From contig NZ_JABBPN010000009.1 in assembly GCF_012933385.1 (NCBI RefSeq), forward strand, positions 100,933-164,932: a stretch of DNA of 64,000 bases. Direction: 5' to 3'. The notes under the pieces are model-generated. The model ran no database searches. It worked only from the letters and a program-made list of their open reading frames with translations, and was not told the origin of the DNA. Source of the stretch: Paenibacillus lemnae. GTDB lineage: Bacteria > Bacillota > Bacilli > Paenibacillales > Paenibacillaceae. Below, piece by piece: positions 24,350 through 32,061 of the stretch (positions within the stretch are counted from its first letter, which is position 1; each line of letters starts with the position of its first letter). The position numbers and the translations under genes are program-made.

Positions 24350-25305
24350 AGGCTGGTTTCACTCACTTTCTTGCTGATGGTATTGCCAATCGTCAGGAAA
24401 ACCAGGGCAATGACGGAGTTAAACAATCCTACGGCCGTGGCATAGCTGAAGTCACTAGAGACCAGACCTCTCCGGTAAACATAAGTGGCTATAATATCCG
24501 AGGTTTCAAAGTTTGATCCATTGGACAGCAGGAGCACCTTCTCAAAAGATACAGCCATGATGGCTCCGATACTGAACAAAAACATAATAATAATCGTCGG
24601 TGCGATGCCGGGCAGTGTGATATGTTTCGCCTGTTTCCACCGGTTGGCTCCGTCCATGGTCGCTGCTTCATAGAGCTGCGGATCAATATTGGTCAGCGCT
24701 GCCAGGTAGATAATAGACCCCCACCCAATGCCCTGCCAGATTTCCGAGCTGATATAAATCGATCTGAACCACTCGGGAATCATTAAGAAATGCACTTGTT
24801 CCAGACCGAGCCAGTGCAGAAACTGATTAATCATTCCATCATAAGAAAGGAAATTCACCAGAATCCCGCACACCACCACGGTCGAAAGAAAATGCGGCAG
24901 GTAGCTGACGGTCTGCACAAATCGTTTAAACATACCGTTTCGCAGCTCGTTGAGCAGCAGCGCCAGAATGATCGGCGCAGGGAAAGCAAAAATAATCTGA
25001 TAGATACCGATGAGCAGGGTGTTCTTGATTAATGTGTAAAAGTAGGGATCGGACAAAAACTCTCCAAAATACTTAAAGCCCACCCACTCACTTCCCGCAA
25101 TCCCTTTAAAGACGCTGTAATCCTTGAAGGCGATCATGATGCCAAACATCGGGATGTAGTGAAACACAATGAAATAAACCAAGGGGACCGCAAACATCAG
25201 GTAATAAAATCTGCTTCTCTTGATGGACCTCCAGACCTTCGATTCCACCCTTGGGTTAGCATCGAAATTCACCTGCGGCTCCGTTAATGTTGATGGACCC
25301 CTCAT
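24343..25305 (-). CDS. Carbohydrate ABC transporter permease, LplB type
   Basis: 320 residues with the LplB 'IMIAFKDYSVFKG' segment and the EAA loop EAATMDGANRWKQAKHITLP. I chose the ATG at 25305 because GAGAGGAGG then sits 6 nt upstream; an in-frame ATG at 25311 would leave no spacing. First gene of a six-gene operon reading to 17518 (two permeases, binding protein, AraC sensor, sialidase-like, aldolase). Confidence 0.92.
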   Translation of the reverse strand: MRGPSTLTEPQVNFDANPRVESKVWRSIKRSRFYYLMFAVPLVYFIVFHYIPMFGIMIAFKDYSVFKGIAGSEWVGFKYFGEFLSDPYFYTLIKNTLLIGIYQIIFAFPAPIILALLLNELRNGMFKRFVQTVSYLPHFLSTVVVCGILVNFLSYDGMINQFLHWLGLEQVHFLMIPEWFRSIYISSEIWQGIGWGSIIYLAALTNIDPQLYEAATMDGANRWKQAKHITLPGIAPTIIIMFLFSIGAIMAVSFEKVLLLSNGSNFETSDIIATYVYRRGLVSSDFSYATAVGLFNSVIALVFLTIGNTISKKVSETSLW

Positions 25306-25383
25306 AGGCATCCTCCTCTCTTGTGATTAGTCAAAGGATAAAAGGAGGCGGCCGAGGCGACCAGTAGCAATATGACGTTTAGG

Positions 25384-25407
25384 ATGCATTTATCCAAAAA
25401 AATGCAT
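25384..25407. promoter_or_regulatory. Inverted repeat operator upstream of the second ABC operon
   Basis: ATGCATTT, 8-nt spacer, AAATGCAT: perfect 8-bp arms with about 16-bp centre spacing, 79 nt before the permease start. It is a plausible operator for the GntR-type regulator encoded next to it or for the AraC sensor. A clear -35/-10 could not be fixed. Confidence 0.45.
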
Positions 25408-25452
25408 GATGCAATTTTCTACACCGACGCATTTGTCTGCCGCTATACAGGA

Positions 25453-25489
25453 AAAAGCCCTGTTCTCATGGGATGAGAACAGGGCTTTT
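25453..25489 (-). terminator. Strong intrinsic terminator of the GntR-SBP regulator gene
   Basis: AAAAGCCCTGTTCTCAT / ATGAGAACAGGGCTTTT, perfect 17-bp arms with a 3-nt loop and A/T runs at both ends. It sits about 70 nt downstream of the stop at 25560 and can work in both directions. Confidence 0.85.
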
Positions 25490-25559
25490 GATTAAGTGAT
25501 ACAAGCTAGGCGCTTACGCTGCCTGCGGATATTTATTGGATTAAATGAGTCGAAAAATC

Positions 25560-26909
25560 TCAGGCCTGCTTGCTGCCCAGTACAGACAGCAGCTCGTCTT
25601 CATCCATGAGGTAAGAAAAATAATGCTTTAACTGCTCACGCAAGGCGATCATCTCATCCAGACTCAACCCTACATCGCGGCAGGTTTTGTAGAGGTGCGC
25701 CAGCTCACGGTGCAGATTCAGACGGGATGGCTTTCCCGCCAGTTCCGGATCTACATTCTCGGTCATATACCGGTTTGCCGGCAGGCTGTACGAATGTCTG
25801 CGGATATGTTCCTGCACCTCGTCAGAGACGAGAAAATCAGCAAAGGATTGAGCCAGCTCCTGCTCTCTGGACAACACGTTTACGCCAATTCCGGTGCCGA
25901 GCAGCAGCGTGCTGCCATTTCCGAAATGCGGCAGCGGCGCCACATCAAAGGCAAATGCCACATCTTTCAGCTGGTTCAGCATGTAATACGTCGTCAGGAT
26001 CACAGAAACCTTCTGTTCCCTGAACAGCTTCTCAGCTTCAAAGTCTCCCTGCGCCAGAGCCAGCGGAAACATGCCTTCTTCGTGAATCAGTCCCCGCAGC
26101 CACGCAAGGCCCTTGCAGGCCTGACTCCAGGACGGTCCTGTATCTCCGGCTTCTCGCTGCTGCATCAGGAAAATCGGCCAACGGTTCAGCGAATACAGCT
26201 GGAGCGCAAAACTGTAGCGTCCCGGGCTTCGCAATGAACGCAGCATATGCTGCAGCTCATCCCAGCTCCAGCTGCTGTCCGGCTCAAACTGCTGTTTCTC
26301 CCGCAGATGCTCCTTGTTGTAGGCCATTACAACCGGTGAGTGGATGAACGGCTGGACAGCAAGCTGTCCTTCATCATCCATAAACGGAGCATGCAGAAAA
26401 GAATACGTAGACGCACGGGGCTGCTGTGTGCGAAACAGGCCAGTACTTCCGCTCTCCTGAAAATGCATCATATCCTGCATGTTGACCGACAAGGCATCGA
26501 CAATGCCGAGCCTCATCAGATTGGCGATGCTTTCGGGATGTTCGTAAGGCAGATCAACGATCTCCACAGACGTATCCGGATACCGCTCCCCGAACAGAGC
26601 CAACACGGCGTCCATCTCTGCTTCCATATAGAGAGAAGGATACATGCCGAATCTTATTTTTCGCTTTTCCCTGGAGGAAGCAATCACCTGAGTGCCAACT
26701 CTCGGTACCTTGATTATGAGCCCTTCCTGTACCAGCTGGTCCAGGGCCTGCCGGACCGAGTTTTTGCTCAGGCTGTATAGTTCAATCAGTGTCATTTCAG
26801 ACGGAAGGTACTCCCCGTGAGCGTAAATGCCGCTGTTGATTTTTTGCCGCAGATCGGCCATCATGTGTTTCATTTTGCTCTGAAACGTATATCGGTCGGA
26901 TTTCGCCAT
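25560..26909 (-). CDS. GntR-family regulator fused to a solute-binding-protein-like sensor domain
   Basis: 449 residues. Residues 5-75 form a GntR winged helix (GEYLPSEMTLIELYSLSKNS, VRQALDQLVQEGLIIKVPRV). From about residue 85 the chain resembles an extracellular sugar-binding protein ('FGMYPSLYMEAEMDAVLALF', VVMAYNKEHLRE, SWSWDELQHML, FADFLVSDEVQEHI), but there is no signal peptide or membrane segment. The binding-protein fold therefore serves as an intracellular effector sensor. The start at 26909 follows AAAAAGGTGGAACAT. It has its own promoter and terminator and lies just upstream of the ABC operon it probably controls. Confidence 0.87.
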   Translation of the reverse strand: MAKSDRYTFQSKMKHMMADLRQKINSGIYAHGEYLPSEMTLIELYSLSKNSVRQALDQLVQEGLIIKVPRVGTQVIASSREKRKIRFGMYPSLYMEAEMDAVLALFGERYPDTSVEIVDLPYEHPESIANLMRLGIVDALSVNMQDMMHFQESGSTGLFRTQQPRASTYSFLHAPFMDDEGQLAVQPFIHSPVVMAYNKEHLREKQQFEPDSSWSWDELQHMLRSLRSPGRYSFALQLYSLNRWPIFLMQQREAGDTGPSWSQACKGLAWLRGLIHEEGMFPLALAQGDFEAEKLFREQKVSVILTTYYMLNQLKDVAFAFDVAPLPHFGNGSTLLLGTGIGVNVLSREQELAQSFADFLVSDEVQEHIRRHSYSLPANRYMTENVDPELAGKPSRLNLHRELAHLYKTCRDVGLSLDEMIALREQLKHYFSYLMDEDELLSVLGSKQA

Positions 26910-26961
26910 ATGTTCCACCTTTTTATTCCAAATCTGGACCACTTCATCAATTCATTCTTCT

Positions 26962-26991
26962 AGTATACCGATTCTGATCCACATTTGGCAA
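26962..26991 (-). promoter_or_regulatory. Sigma-A-like promoter of the GntR-SBP regulator gene
   Basis: Minus strand TTGCCA (26986-26991), an 18-bp spacer, TATACT (26962-26967). Each element matches consensus at five of six positions. The ATG follows about 50 nt downstream. Confidence 0.65.
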
Positions 26992-27003
26992 AAATGAAAT
27001 TCC

Positions 27004-29199
27004 TTATCCTCCAGCCTGCCGGAACCGGAACAAGATGCTCCGGTAATCGCCGTGAAGATACGGCAGCGAAACCCCGATCCCCATCAGGTGGTCTCCGCCA
27101 TATACTTCATCTTCGGAGCCGATGGCCGCGTAATCCTTCATGGGATCCAGTCCCTTGAGCCTCAGCTTTCTCAATGGGCCTGCCGTATCAGCCTCAATCT
27201 GAAAATAAAACACAGCAGCTTCCTGCTTATCCCGTGACACAAACATCCACGCGGCTTCCCGATGCTCAAATGGACTCATCAGCCGGTAAAAATCCCCGAA
27301 CTGGATAAGCGGACGAAGCTCCTTGTACAGCATGATCTGTTCCCGGACTTCTTCCTTCTCTGCAGAGGACAATGTTGTCAGATCCAGCTCATAGCCGAAG
27401 TTTCCGGACATCGCTGCATGACCCCGGATATCCAGCGGCGTATTCCGCCCAACCTGGTGGTTGGGTACAGCAGACACATGCGCGCCCATCGTGACCGCCG
27501 GATACACCATACTCGTTCCATATTGAATGTACAGCCGGCTGATCGCATCCGAATTATCGCTGGTCCACACCTGCGGCATGTAGAACAGCATACCAGGATC
27601 AAACCGGCCTCCGCCTCCGGCACAGCTCTCGAATAACACGTCCGGGAAGCGCTGTGTGATCCGCTCCAGCACATCATACAGTCCCAGCATATAGCGGTGC
27701 GCTGTTTCCGCCTGACGCTCCGGAGGGAGCAGGGCGGAGCCGATCTCGGTGAGATTGCGGTTAAAATCCCACTTCACGTAAGAGATCGGAGCACTCGCCA
27801 GTATATCACTGACCGATTCCACAATATAATCACAAACATCAGACCTAGACAGATCCAGTACCAGCTGGTGACGGCTCTCTGTCCGCTTGCGCTGCGGCAC
27901 ATGCAGGCACCAGTCGGGATGGCTGCGGTACAGTTCACTGTCCGGAGATACCATCTCCGGCTCGAACCATAATCCGAAGGACATGCCGAAGGATTCTACC
28001 TGCTCCGCGAGTCCCTTCAGGCCATACGGCAGCTTGTCACGATGCACCGTCCAATCTCCCAGCGAAGAGCGGTCATGATCCCGTGTGCCAAACCAGCCGT
28101 CATCCAGCACGAACAGCTCCATGCCCAGTTCTGCTCCTGCCTTGGCAATGGTGAGCAGCTTCTCTTCATTAAAGTCAAAATAGGTCGCTTCCCAGTTATT
28201 GATCAGAACCGGACGCTCGCGATCACGGTACACGCCCCGGCATAACCGGTCACGGTACAGGCGGTGGTAGGTCTGCGACATCCCGCCGAGCCCCTGATCC
28301 GAATAGACCATGACGACTTCCGGTGTCTGAAAAGATTCTCCCGGCTGCAGCTGCCAGCCAAAGCCAAGGGGATTGATGCCCATCGACAGACGGGTCGTCA
28401 GAAATTGATCCACTTCCGCCTGGATGGCAAAGCTGCCGCTGTATACGAGACTGAACCCGAACACTTCGCCCGCATCCTCTGTCGATCCGGGTGCCAGCAG
28501 TGCTGCAAACGGATTGTGCTGGTGCCCGCTTGCACCCCTGCGGCTCTCGAGAACAAGCGCACCCGGCTCCAGCCGCCGCTGGTGCATATGCCGTTCCCGC
28601 AGATGGGCTCCTGACAGATGAAGAAGCTCATACTCTGCATGCGGCATATCCACACTCATACTGAGCGCCCGCTGAAGGACCAGTTCCAGCTCTCCCCCAT
28701 TCTCATACCGCACAGATCGGAACAGGGCGTTAAATGCGGGAATGACGGTATATGACAGAAATACCCGAAGGCCAATCAGCTCATCGAGCAGTTCAATCTC
28801 CAGTGTCTGCGCACCATCTTCAGCTTCAGCGTAAACTGCCGGGAGCCCTTGCAGCTCCGGCTTGCCCTGGGTGATCCGGTAAGCCCGGTACTTCAAAGCG
28901 GTAACGGTGGAACCGTCCGGCTGCCTGATCTGAAATGCCGGGTTCCGGAAATCCCCCGCCCCGTAAGCCGGATATTCCTGCGGAAGCGTATCCGGCGAGA
29001 AGGACGGGTCTTCCGGCACAGGCCGCGGCGAGACTGCACTTCGGCCCCGGTACTGCAGCACGCGATGAAGCGACGATGGACGCACACTTTTGCCCCAGTA
29101 CACATGCGCCAAATACCCCTCTTTTACAACTTCCATGGCATAGCCAAAATGATCGTTCCCCAGGTAAAACAGCTTTTCATTCTCTGAGATATGTATCAT
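27004..29199 (-). CDS. Alpha-galactosidase, GH36 family
   Basis: 731 residues, full length for GH36. An N-terminal beta-sandwich domain is followed by a TIM barrel with the nucleophile in SYVKWDFNRNLTE and the likely acid/base in QVWTSDNSDAISR. FVLDDGWFGTRDHDRSSLGDW and CAGGGGRFDPGM are also family signatures. It hydrolyses terminal alpha-1,6-galactose from melibiose, raffinose or galactomannan oligosaccharides. No signal peptide, so it is intracellular. The start at 29199 is spaced 6 nt from AAGGAG; ATG 29202 is adjacent. A near-perfect -10 and AraC-type repeats lie just upstream, and the AraC regulator at 30111 may control it. Confidence 0.95.
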   Translation of the reverse strand: MIHISENEKLFYLGNDHFGYAMEVVKEGYLAHVYWGKSVRPSSLHRVLQYRGRSAVSPRPVPEDPSFSPDTLPQEYPAYGAGDFRNPAFQIRQPDGSTVTALKYRAYRITQGKPELQGLPAVYAEAEDGAQTLEIELLDELIGLRVFLSYTVIPAFNALFRSVRYENGGELELVLQRALSMSVDMPHAEYELLHLSGAHLRERHMHQRRLEPGALVLESRRGASGHQHNPFAALLAPGSTEDAGEVFGFSLVYSGSFAIQAEVDQFLTTRLSMGINPLGFGWQLQPGESFQTPEVVMVYSDQGLGGMSQTYHRLYRDRLCRGVYRDRERPVLINNWEATYFDFNEEKLLTIAKAGAELGMELFVLDDGWFGTRDHDRSSLGDWTVHRDKLPYGLKGLAEQVESFGMSFGLWFEPEMVSPDSELYRSHPDWCLHVPQRKRTESRHQLVLDLSRSDVCDYIVESVSDILASAPISYVKWDFNRNLTEIGSALLPPERQAETAHRYMLGLYDVLERITQRFPDVLFESCAGGGGRFDPGMLFYMPQVWTSDNSDAISRLYIQYGTSMVYPAVTMGAHVSAVPNHQVGRNTPLDIRGHAAMSGNFGYELDLTTLSSAEKEEVREQIMLYKELRPLIQFGDFYRLMSPFEHREAAWMFVSRDKQEAAVFYFQIEADTAGPLRKLRLKGLDPMKDYAAIGSEDEVYGGDHLMGIGVSLPYLHGDYRSILFRFRQAGG

Positions 29200-29230
29200 C
29201 ATAATCTCCTTCCGTGTCATATTGATATGA

Positions 29231-29255
29231 ATTATACACCAGATATGAACCAGAT
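29231..29255 (-). promoter_or_regulatory. Alpha-galactosidase promoter with two 11-bp-spaced ATCTGGT repeats
   Basis: Minus strand TATAAT (29231-29236) is a perfect -10 and no good -35 is present. In its place are two direct copies of ATCTGGT (29249-29255 and 29238-29244), exactly one helical turn apart. This arrangement suits an AraC-family activator. The start codon is about 30 nt downstream. Confidence 0.55.
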
Positions 29256-29262
29256 TGGAACG

Positions 29263-29293
29263 AAAAAAATGACTCCTATAGAGTCACTTTTTT
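29263..29293 (-). terminator. Intrinsic terminator of the DUF421 gene
   Basis: AAAAAAATGACTC, loop CTATA, GAGTCACTTTTTT: 6-bp core stem flanked by A- and T-runs, 16 nt after the stop at 29309. It separates this gene from the alpha-galactosidase promoter. Confidence 0.75.
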
Positions 29294-29308
29294 GGGGAAC
29301 GATGATGT

Positions 29309-29923
29309 TTACTGCCATTTTTCAGGATTGCTGTTCTCTTTAGTTCGTACTAACTCGGTAAATATATTGTTATCGGGAGAACTCTCTGCAGGTTGAGGTG
29401 GTGGCTGCTGCTTCAAATCGGGATGAAGCTGCTGCAGGAGCTCCACAATCCTGTTCAGATCTTCCCGGGTTGCCGGCTGCTTCTCAGGCTTTAAGGCATA
29501 GCCTATATTTCCGCTGACCTCCAGCGTCGCCCATTCTACATCCGAGATCCGGTTGATCCCCACTTGCCGAAGCCTCATCTCCAGTTTGTCTACTGTTAGA
29601 CGAAGCCGCTTCAGATTCTGCTCATGGAACTGGCCCTGCACGATGACCAGGACCGCTTTACCTGAAATCAGCGTTTCCATTCGATTTACATAAAATTCTA
29701 TAAACTCCATGGCCAGCATGGTCAGGACGAGCACACCTGCAAGCCCCATCGTCACCCAGTAATTTTCCTCTCTTAGCGGATAAACCAGGAGCGAGCCGAT
29801 ACTGATCATAATGATGACCTGGGTAATGCTCATCTGGGCAATAGACTTCCTGCCACCGATCCGGAACAGCAGGGTTCCTAAAATAACGATTCCAATGGAT
29901 TTTAATACCAATATCACGTTCAT
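29309..29923 (-). CDS. DUF421 (YetF/YdfR-type) membrane protein
   Basis: 204 residues. There are about three N-terminal helices (VLKSIGIVILGTLLF, ITQVIIMISIGSLLV, 'VTMGLAGVLVLTMLAM') and a cytoplasmic domain with 'MRLRQVGINRISDVEWATLE', the DUF421 signature, and 'GKAVLVIVQGQF'. The C-terminal tail is Pro/Gln-rich. Family members are common in spore-formers and their function is poorly defined. The start at 29923 lies 8 nt after GGAGG; an upstream in-frame ATG at 29929 abuts the RBS. Confidence 0.85.
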   Translation of the reverse strand: MNVILVLKSIGIVILGTLLFRIGGRKSIAQMSITQVIIMISIGSLLVYPLREENYWVTMGLAGVLVLTMLAMEFIEFYVNRMETLISGKAVLVIVQGQFHEQNLKRLRLTVDKLEMRLRQVGINRISDVEWATLEVSGNIGYALKPEKQPATREDLNRIVELLQQLHPDLKQQPPPQPAESSPDNNIFTELVRTKENSNPEKWQ

Positions 29924-30110
29924 CGTCATCTCCTCCCACAACACAGTCAGCCTTATCGTTAGGCTTCCCGTTCCATGGGAAAAATAACCTGCGCCAGGCC
30001 GGACTTCATGAAGAACAACGAAGAACCGCAGGAGCCAACACTTTCTAAACAGTTATCCTATATATTAATATAGAAGAAATACTCTCATCTACGAAAGGCG
30101 GCGGCCGCTC

Positions 30111-30998
30111 ATGACCCAAAACAAGGTAGACTTGTTTCACTCCTCGTCCGACCCGCAGCTGGATCTCCGTCTGCTGTTTTTTGGCAAAGAGAAATGTATA
30201 CCGTCTCACGCCTGGGGCCCCGGCCTCCGAGACTCCTATATCATACATTATATACATAGCGGCCAAGGCCGCTTTCAGATCGGGGACCACCATTATGATC
30301 TGCAGGCAGGCCAGGGCTTTATGATCCCTCCCGGAACACTTGTGCATTACCAGGCGGATGGAGATGACCCATGGACCTATTCCTGGTACGGCTTCGCAGG
30401 GGTGCAGACCAAATCCCTGATGCAGCGTGCGGGTTTAAGTAGCCGTCAGCCCGTCTTTGATATTTTCGCCCATGGAGCACCAGAGCGCAGATCGGAAAGC
30501 GCCAGCTTCGAATCCTTTCACCATGAGCTGGTAGCGGCACGAGAGGAGAAAAGCCGGGATGTGCTCAGCTTAAGTATCCTGTACCGCATCATGGCCGAGC
30601 TGATCCGCTGTTCTCCAGATGAACATAGTACTTTCGCCGGCCCTCCAGCGTCGAAAGATAAATATATCCGCCAGGCCGTGGAATTTATCGAGAACCAGTA
30701 TAGTCAGAGAATTACGGTGCAGCATATTGCCCGCGAAGTCGGATTGGACCGCACGTATCTGTCAGGGCTGTTTAAATCCAGGTTCGGCTTGTCACTGCAG
30801 CGTTTCCTGCTGGAATACCGGATGACACGCGCGACCGAGCTTCTGCGGAACAAGGATCTGACGGTAAGCGATGTATCGCGCTCTGTCGGTTATACGGACC
30901 CCTTTTTGTTCTCCAAAATGTATAAAAAAACGACCGGCCACTCCCCTACGTCCATGCGGGATCAGAGCAATTCGTCCGGCAACTCGCCGGGCATGTAA
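30111..30998 (+). CDS. AraC-family transcriptional regulator (cupin sensor)
   Basis: 295 residues. The N-terminal AraC-binding cupin (about 20-160) contains 'YIIHYIHSGQGRFQIGDHHY' and 'GFMIPPGTLVHYQAD'. The C-terminal double helix-turn-helix (about 190-285) shows ITVQHIAREVGLDRTYLSGL and 'VSDVSRSVGYTDPFLFSKM'. Cytoplasmic one-component sugar sensor. Divergent from the DUF421 gene and one gene away from the alpha-galactosidase; control of that gene is likely, as this subfamily often regulates alpha-galactosidases. RBS AAAGGCGG. Confidence 0.92.
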   Translation: MTQNKVDLFHSSSDPQLDLRLLFFGKEKCIPSHAWGPGLRDSYIIHYIHSGQGRFQIGDHHYDLQAGQGFMIPPGTLVHYQADGDDPWTYSWYGFAGVQTKSLMQRAGLSSRQPVFDIFAHGAPERRSESASFESFHHELVAAREEKSRDVLSLSILYRIMAELIRCSPDEHSTFAGPPASKDKYIRQAVEFIENQYSQRITVQHIAREVGLDRTYLSGLFKSRFGLSLQRFLLEYRMTRATELLRNKDLTVSDVSRSVGYTDPFLFSKMYKKTTGHSPTSMRDQSNSSGNSPGM

Positions 30999-31001
30999 AC
31001 C

Positions 31002-31334
31002 TCAATTTTGAACTTCAAAAACTTTATATTGTTCTATGTCATATTCCAGAAGAAGTGTGTCGTGACGCTCTGTTTCCTTATATATTTTTGTGCCTATTTT
31101 CATTTCATTTGACGAAAAATCATCTTCGGGAAGCTCATCTGCTTCAGTCTTGCTCAAAACCACACCGACCTCTTCAATATTCTGATATTTTTCTTTTGAT
31201 ACTACGTGTTTACCTATGTATTCCCTGTCCTCATAGATCAGGATGGAGGCGTATGATTTTTCACTCTCATTACAACCTGCTAAAGCGAGTGCAGCGATAA
31301 AAATCAGTGCAATCATAGCCGCAATATTTCTCAC
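31002..31334 (-). CDS. Small hypothetical lipoprotein
   Basis: 110 residues with a clear lipoprotein signal (lipobox ALAGC, Cys21). GTG start after AGGAGGTGTCTGC. The mature ~90 residues are charged, with no family recognised. Convergent with the AraC gene (3 nt apart) and divergent from the ECF sigma operon. Function unknown. Confidence 0.75.
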   Translation of the reverse strand: MRNIAAMIALIFIAALALAGCNESEKSYASILIYEDREYIGKHVVSKEKYQNIEEVGVVLSKTEADELPEDDFSSNEMKIGTKIYKETERHDTLLLEYDIEQYKVFEVQN

Positions 31335-31492
31335 GCAGACACCTCCTATGATAAAACCTTATGCATTATTAGAACGTTTCTCCAAAGCAAAAGTTATATA
31401 ATTTGCTGAAAATAACCCATCGTTTCATTCCGTATTCTCAGGCAAACCGATGGCCGCCGGATCAGAGGCTCGGAGATTTTTTTTGAAAAGGG

Positions 31493-31521
31493 TGTAACAT
31501 TTCGACTGGCCGGCCGTTGTC
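31493..31521 (+). promoter_or_regulatory. ECF-sigma-type promoter of the sigma/anti-sigma operon
   Basis: TGTAAC (31493-31498), a 16-bp spacer, CGTTGTC (31515-31521). This resembles Bacillus extracytoplasmic sigma promoters (AAC at -35, CGT at -10). Position 22 nt before the sigma start implies autoregulation. Confidence 0.6.
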
Positions 31522-31542
31522 AAGATGAAAGGGATGAGATGC

Positions 31543-32061
31543 ATGCGCAGCGATTTATACACCGAGCTGTTCAAACAGCACCAGCCTTCGCTCTACCTTT
31601 ATCTCTACCGGATGTGCGGATCCAGGGAAATCGCCGAGGAACTGGTACAAGAAACCTTCTACCGGGCGATGATCTCCATGAAAGCCGAACACCGTGAATA
31701 TGCCAGAGCATGGCTGTACAAGGTGGCGCGTCATCTTTTTATCGACTGGTTCCGAAAGCGGCGCGGCGAAGTGCAGATGCAGGAGGAGCTTTCGAGCATG
31801 GAGCCGGAGAACGTCTACCCGACCCCCGAGGAAGCTTTGAGTGCAAGTGAGCGCCAAATTCGGGTAGCGCGGGGAATCAGCCGGATGCCGGAGTCTTACC
31901 AGAGTATTTTGCTGCTGCGGGAAATGGACGGTTTGTCGTATAAGGAATTGGGGGAAGTGCTGGAGCTCAGCCCGGATCAGGTCAAGGTCACCTTGTACCG
32001 CGCCAGGGAGCGATTCAAACGGGAAATGATGGCTATAGAAGGAGCTGGAGAAGATGACTGA
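31543..32061 (+). CDS. ECF RNA polymerase sigma factor
   Basis: 172 residues. Region 2 is visible as YRMCGSREIAEELVQETFYR and 'ARAWLYKVARHLFIDWFRKR'. Region 4 is visible as PESYQSILLLREMDGLSYKE and LELSPDQVKVTLYRARERFK. It directs transcription of stress or envelope genes. ATG 31543 is chosen (AAAGGG about 9 nt upstream); the frame is open to an ATG at 31525. It overlaps the downstream membrane anti-sigma gene by 8 nt, so the pair is translationally coupled. Exact ECF group not assigned. Confidence 0.93.
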   Translation: MRSDLYTELFKQHQPSLYLYLYRMCGSREIAEELVQETFYRAMISMKAEHREYARAWLYKVARHLFIDWFRKRRGEVQMQEELSSMEPENVYPTPEEALSASERQIRVARGISRMPESYQSILLLREMDGLSYKELGEVLELSPDQVKVTLYRARERFKREMMAIEGAGEDD

